Shown: one piece after another, positions 1-7,227 of the stretch
How the letters are laid out: each line of letters starts with the position of its first letter
How positions within the stretch are numbered: the stretch's first letter is position 1
NCBI GenBank assembly: GCA_910589025.1
Contig: CAJURM010000018.1
Coordinates: 1-56,595, forward strand
Reading direction: 5' to 3'
Length of the DNA stretch: 56,595 bases
DNA from: an uncultured Odoribacter sp.
GTDB lineage: Bacteria > Bacteroidota > Bacteroidia > Bacteroidales > Marinifilaceae
Position numbers and translations under genes: made by a program
The notes under the pieces: generated by a model
What the model saw: the letters and a program-made list of their open reading frames with translations, nothing else
Database searches by the model: none
Told to the model about the DNA's origin: nothing

Positions 1-29
1 TCCAAGGGTCACCTTCATCCGTTTTTAAG

Positions 30-53
30 GGGGCGGTTTTTCCGTTTTTTCCA
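30..53 (+). repeat. 24-nt direct repeat, copy 1
   Basis: A 24-nt sequence with core CGGTTTTTCCGTTTTTTCCA recurs at 5099-5122 in the same orientation with 22 of 24 positions identical. The core CGG-T5-CCG is itself a small inverted repeat. The two copies bracket the AT-rich accessory block. T-runs make part of the match easy by chance. Confidence 0.4.
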
Positions 54-126
54 GTCTATAAGAATTAATGCTTTCTGTTTTTTCATTTTTATGCTTTTAA
101 TATTTCCCACAAAGTTAAATGTTTAC

Positions 127-163
127 TATCTTTGTATCAAGTATGTACAATTTAGTATGATAC
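127..163 (+). promoter_or_regulatory. Promoter -7 box and inverted repeat ahead of the HxlR gene
   Basis: TATCTTTG at 127-134 matches the Bacteroidetes -7 consensus TAnnTTTG. The inverted arms GTATCA (134-139) and TGATAC (158-163) begin at the last base of this box and span the likely start of transcription. HxlR proteins commonly repress their own promoter through such palindromes, so this is a plausible operator. No clear -33 TTTG is visible. Confidence 0.45.
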
Positions 164-214
164 AGACTAAAAGGTATCGAATATTGATTATCAAATTAAT
201 GTGCTCAAATAAAA

Positions 215-550
215 ATGAATAAGAACATTAAAAAAGATATTTGTGTGCTTGATTTTGCTTTCCAACGAATAGGAGGGAAATATAAAGGACGTATTCTTTG
301 GGCTCTGTCAAAACATACGGTTATGCGATATGGTGAACTGAGCCGTGAAATATCCGACATAAGTACAAAGATGCTCACACAAACCTTGAGAGAGTTGGAA
401 ATGGATAATTTGATTCATCGTGAAATGTATCCCCAAGTTCCCCCAAAAGTCGAATACTCTTTAACCAAGACAGGCAAGGAGCTTATTCCATTCATTAAAT
501 ATTTGGTTGATTGGGGATATAAAAAAATGGCTGAAGAAAACGAGAATTGA
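215..550 (+). CDS. HxlR-family winged-helix transcriptional regulator
   Basis: The 111-residue protein is the usual length for the HxlR/MarR-like family. It has an early cysteine (Cys10), the IGGKYKGRILWAL helix that starts the HxlR winged helix, a recognition-helix region with ISTKMLTQTLREL, and the wing sequence PPKVEYSLTKTGKEL near residues 75-92, all hallmarks of the family. Members are DNA-binding dimers that often control a neighbouring gene and respond to electrophiles or redox signals, sometimes through the N-terminal cysteine. It is the first gene of a rightward operon whose next gene starts 45 bp downstream. An inverted repeat at 134-163 may be its own operator. Confidence 0.85.
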   Translation: MNKNIKKDICVLDFAFQRIGGKYKGRILWALSKHTVMRYGELSREISDISTKMLTQTLRELEMDNLIHREMYPQVPPKVEYSLTKTGKELIPFIKYLVDWGYKKMAEENEN

Positions 551-595
551 TTAATTTTCATAATAACTAATTTTGTATCATCGTCATAAAAACTT

Positions 596-1999
596 ATGCT
601 GAATACAGAAACCATACAATCACTCATTGACAGTGGAGAGGGCTACAATGTGGAGTTTAAAGTTCGTGTTCCTTCAAAGGTTCGTGAACTGACAGAGGAA
701 ATATGTGCTTTCGCCAATGCAGACGGAGGATATTTGCTTATTGGAGTAGATGATAACGGGCAAGTGGTAGATACTAACTTAGAAAACGATAAGCGTTCTG
801 CCATTCAAGGTTCTATCAGCGAAATATCTCCTGCACTTCACTGTGAATTGTATTCCGTAAATCTTGTGAATAAAACTGTTTGGGTGATTGATGTTCCGTC
901 CGGCAAGGATAAACCTTATATATTTTCCGGTTCTATCTATGTCCGTGAGGGGGCAAACTCACAGAAACTTCACACAGCCGAAGAAATGCGCAGCTTCTTT
1001 CAGGAGTGTAACAAAATCTTTTTCGACCATATACCCTGCTATTGGTTCAATATCTACATGGATGCAGACGAACAGATGATTAAGGATTTCCGAACAGAAG
1101 CCAAACTAAGTCCGTCCACACCCGACAAACAAATATTTGAGAACTTGGAACTGTTTACCGAGAATGGAACGGCAAAGAACGGTGCGGCGATGTTCTTTGG
1201 AAAACAACCTGAACGAAAGTTTCCGCACGCTGTTACAAGATGTGTTCTTTTCAAGGGAACAAACAAAGTCTATATTATAGATGATAAAACTTTCGGAGGT
1301 TCATTGTACCAACAATATCTACAGGCTATGTCTTGGCTGGAAAGCAAACTGCAAGTAGCTTATAAAATAGAGGGAGCAGGACCAAGAGAGGAAATTTGGG
1401 AAATACCTTTGACCGTATTTAAAGAAGCCATTATAAACGCCCTGTCACATCGTGACTACTATGAACAAGGCGCAAGCATTATGATAGAAATGTTTGACGA
1501 CCGGGTAGAGATTTCCAATCCCGGAGGACTTTTGCCTATTGTAGCTAAGAATTTCGGGCATAAAAGCATGACACGTAACCCACTAATATTCGGGTTATTT
1601 ACCCGTATGCACTTGGTCGAAAGAGTTGCATCCGGTATTCCTCGTATGCAAGAAGCCATGAGGGAAGCGAATCTTCCCGAACCGGAATTTCACACAGAGG
1701 GGATGTTTACAGCTGTATTTAAAAGAGGAATTAGTATCAAAAATGAAATAATAAATGTCCCAAGCTTGTCCCAAGAATGTCCTAAGCTGGATATACGTTA
1801 TACATCTATAGCGGAACAAATAATTTCGTATTGCTCAGAACCCCATTCTATTCAAGAAATAATGAAACTTGTAGGACAAACAAACCGAAGTAGATTTAAA
1901 AAAAATATCATAAATCCACTTTTAGAAGTAGGCATTCTTTCTATGACTATACCTAACAAACCTAATAGTCCATTACAACAATATATCATAAAAAAATAA
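596..1999 (+). CDS. AlbA_2 (Schlafen AAA-4-like) domain plus GHKL-type ATP-binding protein
   Basis: The 467-residue protein has three parts. Residues about 8-135 form an AlbA_2 (divergent AAA-4) domain, recognised by the sequence from EFK to CAFANADGGYLLIGVDDNG, related to the nucleic-acid-binding domain of Schlafen proteins. Residues about 270-370 form a HATPase_c_4-type domain with the N-box EAIINALSHRDY, the DDRVEISNPGGL motif and the ASGIPRM motif. The C-terminus (about 405-465) looks like a winged helix. Such proteins are often annotated as RecG-like ATP-binding proteins or transcriptional regulators, and they are frequent in defence islands and mobile elements. The next gene begins 4 bp after its stop. 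The biochemical role is not known from sequence. Confidence 0.8.
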   Translation: MLNTETIQSLIDSGEGYNVEFKVRVPSKVRELTEEICAFANADGGYLLIGVDDNGQVVDTNLENDKRSAIQGSISEISPALHCELYSVNLVNKTVWVIDVPSGKDKPYIFSGSIYVREGANSQKLHTAEEMRSFFQECNKIFFDHIPCYWFNIYMDADEQMIKDFRTEAKLSPSTPDKQIFENLELFTENGTAKNGAAMFFGKQPERKFPHAVTRCVLFKGTNKVYIIDDKTFGGSLYQQYLQAMSWLESKLQVAYKIEGAGPREEIWEIPLTVFKEAIINALSHRDYYEQGASIMIEMFDDRVEISNPGGLLPIVAKNFGHKSMTRNPLIFGLFTRMHLVERVASGIPRMQEAMREANLPEPEFHTEGMFTAVFKRGISIKNEIINVPSLSQECPKLDIRYTSIAEQIISYCSEPHSIQEIMKLVGQTNRSRFKKNIINPLLEVGILSMTIPNKPNSPLQQYIIKK

Positions 2000-2003
2000 A
2001 TAT

Positions 2004-2357
2004 ATGAATATAAATGATTTCAATAATAGAATTGCAAGATGTGAATCCTTTTTAATTGCTAGTGACGGGCAATTCTTAGGAAAACTTTCTCTTAATAGAT
2101 ACGATATAGATTCCATTTCCTATGAATATGGTTTGTATGGTAGTATCTATTCCGCTACTTCATTTAAGAATCAGTATTCAACTTATGGTAGTCCTTACTC
2201 TTCTTTAAGCCCTTATAATCCATATACATCCACTCCACCTACCATATATTTAAGAGGGCAACGAGTTGGTTTTTTATCAAAGAACAAATACTTATTTGGC
2301 AGTATTGACCCTGATAGTATTAATACTTGGATGCAGAATAACGGATTATATTATTAA
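2004..2357 (+). CDS. Small Tyr/Gly/Ser-rich repeat protein of unknown function
   Basis: The 117-residue protein has no signal peptide or membrane segment. Its centre is an internal duplication of a YGSxYSxxSxxN unit (about residues 44-72), followed by NPYTSTPPTIYLRGQ. I recognise this as a widespread small-protein type whose members have an opening like DGxFLGxLSxNxYDxxSI, then YGS repeats and a PPxIY strand. The pattern suggests a small all-beta fold. It may belong to the so-called beta-flower proteins, but I cannot confirm that. It sits 4 bp after the ATPase gene and 3 bp before the coiled-coil gene, so all three are probably translated together. Confidence 0.7.
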   Translation: MNINDFNNRIARCESFLIASDGQFLGKLSLNRYDIDSISYEYGLYGSIYSATSFKNQYSTYGSPYSSLSPYNPYTSTPPTIYLRGQRVGFLSKNKYLFGSIDPDSINTWMQNNGLYY

Positions 2358-2360
2358 AAT

Positions 2361-2999
2361 ATGGAAATGATAGAATATGTAAAGTTAGTAACAGCCTTCA
2401 TTGTCTCAATCGGTGGTTCAAGTGTTGTTATTATTGCACTATCTAAATGGTTTGGAAATTTCCTTTCAACTAGATTATTAGACGCTTATAATAATAAACA
2501 TGAAAAAGAATTAGAAGTGATAAAAACAAAGTATGCTTCTGAATTGGAAAATACAAAAAATGAATTAGAGAAAGCAAAATCCCAATTTCTCAGATATTCA
2601 GAGAAACAGTTTGAATTGTATAATGATTTATGGAAAGTTCTACTATATACAAAACGACAAGCTGATTTGTTATGGCAAAAAGCAGACCCTAATCAAATAC
2701 CATCTTTCAGTGAACAAATCAGGCTTACTCGTAATGCTATTAGCGATAATCTTCTATTAATAGAAGAAGAACATTATGAGAAATTAATTCAACTTATAGA
2801 ACAATTTGAACAATTTCAATTCGGAAAATTAAAGCTTATAGATATAAGAATACAAATTGAAGGTGGAGAACAAGTTCAACAAATAATATCTAAAGCAGAT
2901 GCACAAAACACCATCAATAAAAATAGAAGGACAAAAGAAAAATATGACAAGTTAATAATGGATATAGGTAAATCTTTTAGAGAACAAATAAAAGGATAA
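2361..2999 (+). CDS. Membrane-anchored coiled-coil protein of unknown function
   Basis: The 212-residue protein has one hydrophobic segment near the N-terminus (about residues 5-28), followed by a heptad-rich, Lys/Glu-rich region (about 40-85) that should form a coiled coil, and a helical C-terminal half. The topology suggests an inner-membrane anchor with a cytoplasmic body. I do not recognise a named family. It is the last gene of the HxlR operon. A membrane-tethered coiled-coil partner beside an ATPase is a layout seen in several anti-phage systems, but that role is inference here. Confidence 0.65.
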   Translation: MEMIEYVKLVTAFIVSIGGSSVVIIALSKWFGNFLSTRLLDAYNNKHEKELEVIKTKYASELENTKNELEKAKSQFLRYSEKQFELYNDLWKVLLYTKRQADLLWQKADPNQIPSFSEQIRLTRNAISDNLLLIEEEHYEKLIQLIEQFEQFQFGKLKLIDIRIQIEGGEQVQQIISKADAQNTINKNRRTKEKYDKLIMDIGKSFREQIKG

Positions 3000-3001
3000 T
3001 A

Positions 3002-3031
3002 TTTGAAATTCTAATATTAGTTGTATCTTTG
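3002..3031 (+). promoter_or_regulatory. Bacteroidetes-type promoter with no ORF behind it
   Basis: TTTG at 3002-3005 and TATCTTTG at 3024-3031, separated by 18 nt, match the Bacteroidetes -33/-7 consensus. No ORF longer than a few codons follows before the terminator at 3190-3227. Confidence 0.6.
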
Positions 3032-3157
3032 CACTCAGAAATCGTACCCAAGATACAAACTGATGTCGAACGGTGCAAAGCTGTGAAAACCTTATTCAAG
3101 GGACTAACATCGTGATAAAGATATAACTTATTGAGAAATAGTGTCATACAAACCGAC

Positions 3158-3180
3158 TTTCGATTCCTGGTGGGACCACA
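3158..3180 (+). repeat. tRNA 3'-end fragment, probable attachment site
   Basis: The 23 nt hold TTCGATT (a T-loop), CCTGG (3' T-stem strand), TGGGACC (3' acceptor strand) and a discriminator A. The bases before it (ACCGACT) cannot pair with CCTGG, and no GGTCCCA acceptor partner stands at the right distance upstream, so it is not a complete tRNA. A terminator hairpin starts 10 nt later, as behind a tRNA gene. It is best explained as the duplicated core left at one end of an integrated element. Confidence 0.55.
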
Positions 3181-3189
3181 TTAAAAATC

Positions 3190-3227
3190 AAGCAGTTACA
3201 TTTTGTTGTAACTGCTTTTCTTTTTTC
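3190..3227 (+). terminator. Rho-independent terminator
   Basis: A perfect 11-bp stem AAGCAGTTACA / TGTAACTGCTT (3190-3200 and 3207-3217) is followed by TTCTTTTTT. It resembles the hairpin at 5212-5241, with paired A-to-G and T-to-C changes. Confidence 0.8.
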
Positions 3228-3466
3228 TTACACATGCAATTTGCATGCAAACTGAAGGATTCAATAAATTAGCCATACTCCAAAGAAGTCTGGGATGAGG
3301 TTATATTCTCCCTAATAATTCAAAAGTCCAACCCATATTTTCCAATGAAGTGAAGTATATTTTATTTAAAAATATTTTATAGTATAACAATGGCTTTATA
3401 TAGAGAATTTATAGCTATAAAGAAATATATTTCACTCCATTCATTTATAATGAATAATATACCATT

Positions 3467-4732
3467 TCATAAATTCAAGAGCCACTTCCAAACCGGAATA
3501 ATCTCGATGACTTTATGGTCTATCTCCAGTACTTGTTCGGAATCACGCGTGATCACCATTAATTTTTTACATTCCAACACATTCGATAGCTTCAATAAAG
3601 CACTTATTTCCCGGTCAAAAGTACCATCACTATTATCAAGATTATAGCAAACTTGAATGGCAATCGCTTCATCCGGAATATAAAAATCAACTTCAACTGC
3701 CTGGTTATAAAAAAACACGGCATCATTTCGTCCATATTTACGTAACAAATTGATGGCAACGAGATTTTCCAGCAATGAAGTTTCCCCGTCAAGTAAAAAA
3801 AGATTCAGAATCCCATTATCTGTGAAATAATACTTAGGATTAGTTTCTTTGTCAACAAGCTTTCCCGCTATATTCTGTATGGAAGAAATCAACCAGGCAT
3901 CTTTCGCATATTCAATATAATTGATAATAGTTGTTTTACCGACTTTTACCCCTGTTGAGGAAACAATATTAGCAACCCGGGTAAATGACATGGGTTGCTT
4001 TACACTTTCAGCCAACTTTTTAAACAACACACGCAATGCAAAAGTATTATCAACCGAATGGCGGGCTGCAATATCTCCCAAATAAATTTTTTGATAAACA
4101 CTAGTCAAATAATCACGCTTGGCTGAAAATTCCGCACCTTCAGGAAATCCACCATAATAAAAATAATCATTGAATTTTCTCAATATCCCCGCTTTCGTTT
4201 CAGTCGCAAACAAAGAATTATCATCAACCTTAATATTATTTGCATTCAGAAACTCCTTAAAACTATACGGGTAAACATGAATCGGAATATAACGTCCGCC
4301 TAAAGTAGTTTGTATGTCCTGACTCAACATTTTAGCGTTACTTCCGGTAATATAAACCCGGTGTTTGGTGTCAGCCAGACGACGGGCGAATTTCTCCCAA
4401 CCTGCAATATTTTGAATTTCATCCAGAAAAAGAATGGGCTTCTTTCCATACATTTCCAAATGTACTTCCAAAAGTAAATTCAAATCTTCCAAAGACATTC
4501 CGACAAGACGCTCATCTTCAAAATTAACGTAAAGCATCTCATCCCAATGAATCCCTTGCGCTAATAATTGTTGCATTCGTTGATAAAGCAAGAAAGATTT
4601 TCCTGCCCTCCGAATACCCACAAAAACATAATTACCAAACTCCTCAAAAGTAAAATTCCTAGGTATAACCTGATATTTCGGTACCTCTACCTGATTATCT
4701 GCAATGACTGATTTTAAAATATTTTTGTCCAT
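3467..4732 (-). CDS. AAA ATPase with C-terminal DUF4143 domain
   Basis: The 421-residue protein has an N-terminal AAA_14 domain (about residues 25-165) with Walker A GIRRAGKS and Walker B ILFLDEIQN, then the sensor-like YITGSNAKML. A DUF4143 domain (about 210-370) follows, with the family pattern DNTFALRVLFKKLAES and YYFTDNGILNLFL. This architecture is very common and strain-variable in Bacteroidetes, and its biological role is unknown. It has its own promoter just upstream. It lies alone between the tRNA-like scar and the repeats near 5.1 kb, with AT-rich codon use like the accessory genes to its left. Confidence 0.9.
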   Translation of the reverse strand: MDKNILKSVIADNQVEVPKYQVIPRNFTFEEFGNYVFVGIRRAGKSFLLYQRMQQLLAQGIHWDEMLYVNFEDERLVGMSLEDLNLLLEVHLEMYGKKPILFLDEIQNIAGWEKFARRLADTKHRVYITGSNAKMLSQDIQTTLGGRYIPIHVYPYSFKEFLNANNIKVDDNSLFATETKAGILRKFNDYFYYGGFPEGAEFSAKRDYLTSVYQKIYLGDIAARHSVDNTFALRVLFKKLAESVKQPMSFTRVANIVSSTGVKVGKTTIINYIEYAKDAWLISSIQNIAGKLVDKETNPKYYFTDNGILNLFLLDGETSLLENLVAINLLRKYGRNDAVFFYNQAVEVDFYIPDEAIAIQVCYNLDNSDGTFDREISALLKLSNVLECKKLMVITRDSEQVLEIDHKVIEIIPVWKWLLNL

Positions 4733-4759
4733 ATACCCATATTTGTCCTGTCAACAAGA

Positions 4760-4790
4760 CAAATATAAGTCATTTTCGTCTTACACACAA
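4760..4790 (-). promoter_or_regulatory. Promoter of the AAA/DUF4143 gene with CAAGACAA direct repeats
   Basis: On the minus strand TTG (4788-4790) and TATATTTG (4760-4767) are 20 nt apart. The +strand sequence CAAGACAA occurs on both sides (about 4754-4761 and 4787-4794), one copy over each promoter element, which could serve as a regulator site. Confidence 0.5.
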
Positions 4791-5026
4791 GACAATATGG
4801 ATTTATTATAAAATAGATATTCAAAAATAAAGGACATAGTTACATCAACAAAACAACTTTATTTATCCTATTTAAAGCTTCTTCCATCTGTAAATCCCCC
4901 TTGTCTAAATATATTCCCAATCTTTCATCTCACTTAATACAAGTCTAATTGCTATGGAAATGACAATAAAAACAACATAAAAGAGAAATCCTTTATTATA
5001 ATAAAACAATTGAAACCATACAAAAA

Positions 5027-5059
5027 GAGGCTGTCTAACAAGTAAATTTAGGCAGTCTC
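5027..5059 (+). repeat. Imperfect inverted repeat, possible insertion-sequence remnant
   Basis: GAGGCTGTCTAA (5027-5038) and TTAGGCAGTCTC (5048-5059) pair fully if G-U pairs are allowed on the plus strand. No T-run follows on that strand, so it is a poor terminator. The end sequence GAGGCTGTCTAA looks like termini of some Bacteroidetes insertion sequences, but no transposase ORF is present. The AT-rich interval 4733-5326 holds only this, the neighbouring repeats and promoters; I see no convincing gene in it. Confidence 0.35.
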
Positions 5060-5098
5060 TATACACAATACAAGTAATTGTAAGAATGATGTCCCATA

Positions 5099-5122
5099 GG
5101 GTCGGTTTTACCGTTTTTTCCA
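5099..5122 (+). repeat. 24-nt direct repeat, copy 2
   Basis: Matches positions 30-53 at 22 of 24 bases in the same orientation, core CGGTTTTACCGTTTTTTCCA. It lies just before the sequence turns GC-richer, so the pair roughly brackets the accessory block. Confidence 0.4.
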
Positions 5123-5211
5123 CAATAACAATCAACTTTATTTTATTGATGAAAATAAATTCAGCGTCTTGGATTTATAAAATGCATCTACAATAAAGTA
5201 ATTAAAAAGGG

Positions 5212-5241
5212 AAGCGGTTGCATCATGTGACTGCTTTTCTT
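5212..5241 (+). terminator. Terminator-like hairpin, relative of the one at 3190
   Basis: AAGCGGTTGCA (5212-5222) pairs with TGTGACTGCTT (5226-5236) using G-U pairs on the plus strand, followed by TTCTTTTT. It and its ATTAAAAA lead-in are close to the hairpin at 3190-3227, so this and the first copy flank the AAA/DUF4143 locus. Confidence 0.55.
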
Positions 5242-5247
5242 TTTAAT

Positions 5248-5278
5248 ATGATACAAAAGCCCCGTCCCTTTGTGTCTT
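5248..5278 (+). repeat. 31-nt hairpin repeat with GCCCCGTCCC loop, copy 1
   Basis: Arms ATGATACAAA and TTTGTGTCTT enclose the loop AGCCCCGTCCC. A second copy at 21882-21912 matches at 28 of 31 positions, including the loop. Conservation of the loop as well as the stem suggests a dispersed repeat rather than two unrelated terminators. Confidence 0.6.
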
Positions 5279-5326
5279 GTTTTTGAGGAAAGGATTTTGT
5301 TATTTTGTTTTTTTAAACAGAGAAGT

Positions 5327-6277
5327 ATGGGCAGTTTTTTTAAATCGCTTTTCGGGGGCGGTACAGATGCCGGTGAGAAGCCAGAAGAGAAAGAAAAAGA
5401 GCGGAAATTTGATGTTCTCAAATACGACGGAATCAAAGCACTGAAAATAAGAAAGGTCGGATATGCCATCCGCTGTTTCAATGAGGCATTGAATCTCAAG
5501 GAAGAAGCAGAAACATTGGAATATCTGGCACTTGCCCATATACAACAAGGAGAAAACAAAGAGGCCATTGAAGCTTATAACCGGCTGGCAATTTTAGTTC
5601 CTGAAGACACCGATACCTTTCTCAAGCGGGCACAGCTTTACCTCCAGGAGGAGCAGTCCGAAAACGCCATTGAAGATTGCCAATACGTGTTACAACACAC
5701 TCCGGATTACCGGGCATTTCTGCTTTTGGCAAATGCCCAAAACAAACTTGGCGATACCGCAAACGCCATTAACAACCTGACACAGGCCGCCGAACTGAAA
5801 AACGACGTCATGGACATTTTCTTACTACGGGCAGCGGCTTACCACAAATTGGAACGATATGACAATGCCCTCGACGACATCAACCGAGCCATTGAACTCG
5901 CTCCCGAGGAAGAAGCCGCTTATATGCAACGGGCAAAAATCCAGGAGCATTTCCGGAATTATGAAGCCGCCCTCCAGGACTATGCCACCGTCACATCCCT
6001 CAATCCTTTTCATGAACAGGCCTATCTTGAAAGCGGACGCCTCCTGATGGAAAACCAACGGATTGATGAAGCCATACAATACTTTGACGAAGCACTGGAA
6101 ATCAAACCGGACTTTGGAAAAGCGTACCTCGCCCGCGCAGAAGCGAAGAGATTAAAAGGGGACAGCGAGGGAGCGCAAAAAGATGTGGAAACAGGCTCTG
6201 CTCTTTGCAGTGAAACAGATGACGAGACGAAATGCCCGGTCAACTTTGACAATCTGTATGCCAACCGTCCACTTTAG
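5327..6277 (+). CDS. Tetratricopeptide-repeat protein
   Basis: From the ATG at 5327 the protein has 316 residues. An in-frame ATG at 5270 is possible but lies inside the hairpin repeat at 5248-5278, and the added residues (CLVFEERILLFCFFKQRS) look non-coding, so the internal start is preferred. After a short N-terminus rich in Lys/Glu, seven or so TPR units run from about residue 35 to 290, with clear GYAIRCFNEALNL, AIEAYNRLAILVPED and AIQYFDEALEIKPDFGKAYLARA units. There is no signal peptide, so it is probably a cytoplasmic scaffold. The partner is unknown. It converges with the DUF2721 gene, 6 bp away. Confidence 0.85.
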   Translation: MGSFFKSLFGGGTDAGEKPEEKEKERKFDVLKYDGIKALKIRKVGYAIRCFNEALNLKEEAETLEYLALAHIQQGENKEAIEAYNRLAILVPEDTDTFLKRAQLYLQEEQSENAIEDCQYVLQHTPDYRAFLLLANAQNKLGDTANAINNLTQAAELKNDVMDIFLLRAAAYHKLERYDNALDDINRAIELAPEEEAAYMQRAKIQEHFRNYEAALQDYATVTSLNPFHEQAYLESGRLLMENQRIDEAIQYFDEALEIKPDFGKAYLARAEAKRLKGDSEGAQKDVETGSALCSETDDETKCPVNFDNLYANRPL

Positions 6278-6283
6278 GCGTTA

Positions 6284-6676
6284 TCATGTCTCGACACGGT
6301 CCAAATGGTATTCAAGAGCTTTTACCGAAATCAGCAACTCTTTCACGGACAATGCCAGAGAGATAACCAACAACAGCAAGGAGATGGCAAACATATAGAC
6401 TGCTGTCAGTTGCCAACCGACATATATAAAAAAAGTACACACCACACAAAGTAAAAGGCTCAATACCCCGAACAACTGCATAGAACGAGTGATATATAAC
6501 CGTTTCCTGATGTTTTCAATTTGCCGTGCCGTCACGGCAGTCGGGTTGCTTTCGTGTTCAATCTTCAAACTACGGATCACTGTTGCATAGGCAAGAAAGC
6601 GGTTGGTATAAGCCAGCATAATCAATGAAATGGCTGAAAATAAAATAGAAGGTGTTGTCAGTGTCAATTCTTCCAT
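6284..6676 (-). CDS. DUF2721-family membrane protein
   Basis: The 130-residue protein has three hydrophobic segments: one near the N-terminus (about residues 8-30) and two close together (about 68-90 and 93-112), separated by a charged stretch with the pattern RQIENIRKRLYITRSMQLFG. This is the DUF2721 pattern of small bacterial membrane proteins. The function is not known. It is the downstream partner of the GNAT gene on the same strand, 56 bp away. Confidence 0.75.
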   Translation of the reverse strand: MEELTLTTPSILFSAISLIMLAYTNRFLAYATVIRSLKIEHESNPTAVTARQIENIRKRLYITRSMQLFGVLSLLLCVVCTFFIYVGWQLTAVYMFAISLLLLVISLALSVKELLISVKALEYHLDRVET

Positions 6677-6732
6677 AGGACTGTTTTCATCATTTTCAAC
6701 AATTTACGCATTCCGCCGCCAAAAAGATTTTC

Positions 6733-7011
6733 CTACGACAACAAAAGATCTCCATATTCTTTATGCCGAAGGATATAATTTTCCGCAAAATCACAAGAGG
6801 CCGTGACATTAAGATGATTGTCCCGGGCATACTCCAGTGCCTGTTTCACCAACGCCGAGCCTATCCCCTGTCCCTCTAATTCCGCAGGAACTATCGTGTG
6901 ACGTATTTCCATCACCCCCTCTGCAACTATATACTCCAAAAAAGCCGTTTGACCGAGGCACTCCACCTCGAAGCGATTTTTCTTTTGACTGTGTCCAATG
7001 CTATAAATCAT
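6733..7011 (-). CDS. Small GNAT-like N-acetyltransferase (YjdJ/GTNAT type)
   Basis: The 92-residue protein matches the short acetyltransferase family typified by YjdJ. It has a beta-rich start, EIRHTIVPAELEGQGIGSALVKQALEYARD with the acetyl-CoA-binding Q/R-x-x-G-x-G/A segment (EGQGIGSAL) around residues 45-55, and the C-terminal CDFAENYILRHKEY. The length is normal for this family, which lacks much of the standard GNAT core. The substrate is unknown; some relatives protect or modify small metabolites or proteins. No signal peptide is seen. Confidence 0.8.
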   Translation of the reverse strand: MIYSIGHSQKKNRFEVECLGQTAFLEYIVAEGVMEIRHTIVPAELEGQGIGSALVKQALEYARDNHLNVTASCDFAENYILRHKEYGDLLLS

Positions 7012-7176
7012 AATTCTACAATTAAAATGTGAGTAATAAAAAAGCCGTTTTACATTTTACTGTTATGGAAAGCAAAATGATAGCGAAATATAGCAAACAT
7101 ATCTAAAAAACAAATTAATACTCTATTTTTTACCAGACTCATTCCACAGCGGACTTTCTATCCAATCTTCCGGCAC

Positions 7177-7210
7177 AAAAAAAGCTGCCCGATAGCACCG
7201 GACAGCTTTT
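7177..7210 (-). terminator. Terminator of the GH97 gene
   Basis: On the minus strand AAAAGCTGTCCGG pairs with CCGGG/CAGCTTTT-type arms around GTGCTAT, and a run of seven T residues follows. It begins 17 bp after the GH97 stop. Confidence 0.8.
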
Positions 7211-7227
7211 ATAGCTTGATTTTCAGC

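Larger units (their letters stand above)
1..3180. mobile_element. Probable right end of a tRNA-integrated genomic element
   Basis: The segment is AT-rich compared with the sequence after 5.3 kb. It carries a compact four-gene operon of accessory type and stops at a 23-nt sequence (3158-3180) that has the form of the last part of a tRNA gene: T-loop, 3' T-stem strand, 3' acceptor strand and discriminator. The rest of that tRNA is absent, and a strong terminator follows directly. Elements that integrate in the 3' end of a tRNA gene leave exactly this partial copy at one end while the intact tRNA sits at the other. No integrase is visible, so the left end and the recombinase must lie outside the window. 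The assignment is inference. Confidence 0.42.
3038..3227 (+). ncRNA. Candidate non-coding RNA between an orphan promoter and a terminator
   Basis: A well-formed promoter (3002-3031) points into about 190 nt that hold no convincing ORF; the ATG near 3062 gives only a seven-codon frame. The stretch ends with the tRNA-like 3' fragment at 3158-3180 and a T-tailed hairpin. Arms GATGT (about 3061-3065) and ACATC (about 3108-3112) could pair. It may be a real small RNA of the element, or transcription that has acquired the terminator of the interrupted tRNA gene. Confidence 0.35.

Noticed and set aside
1..18. Possible minus-strand start codon (ATG at 16-18) of a gene leaving the window on the left
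   Set aside because: Only six codons are visible, too little to support a gene.
3001..3227. Candidate tmRNA or full tRNA
   Set aside because: The 5' acceptor partner and a tmRNA 5' domain are absent, and the T-stem does not pair.
4905..5135. 76-codon hydrophobic minus-strand ORF
   Set aside because: It overlaps the inverted repeat and the 24-nt repeat, has no promoter or homologous motif, and looks like AT-rich non-coding sequence.
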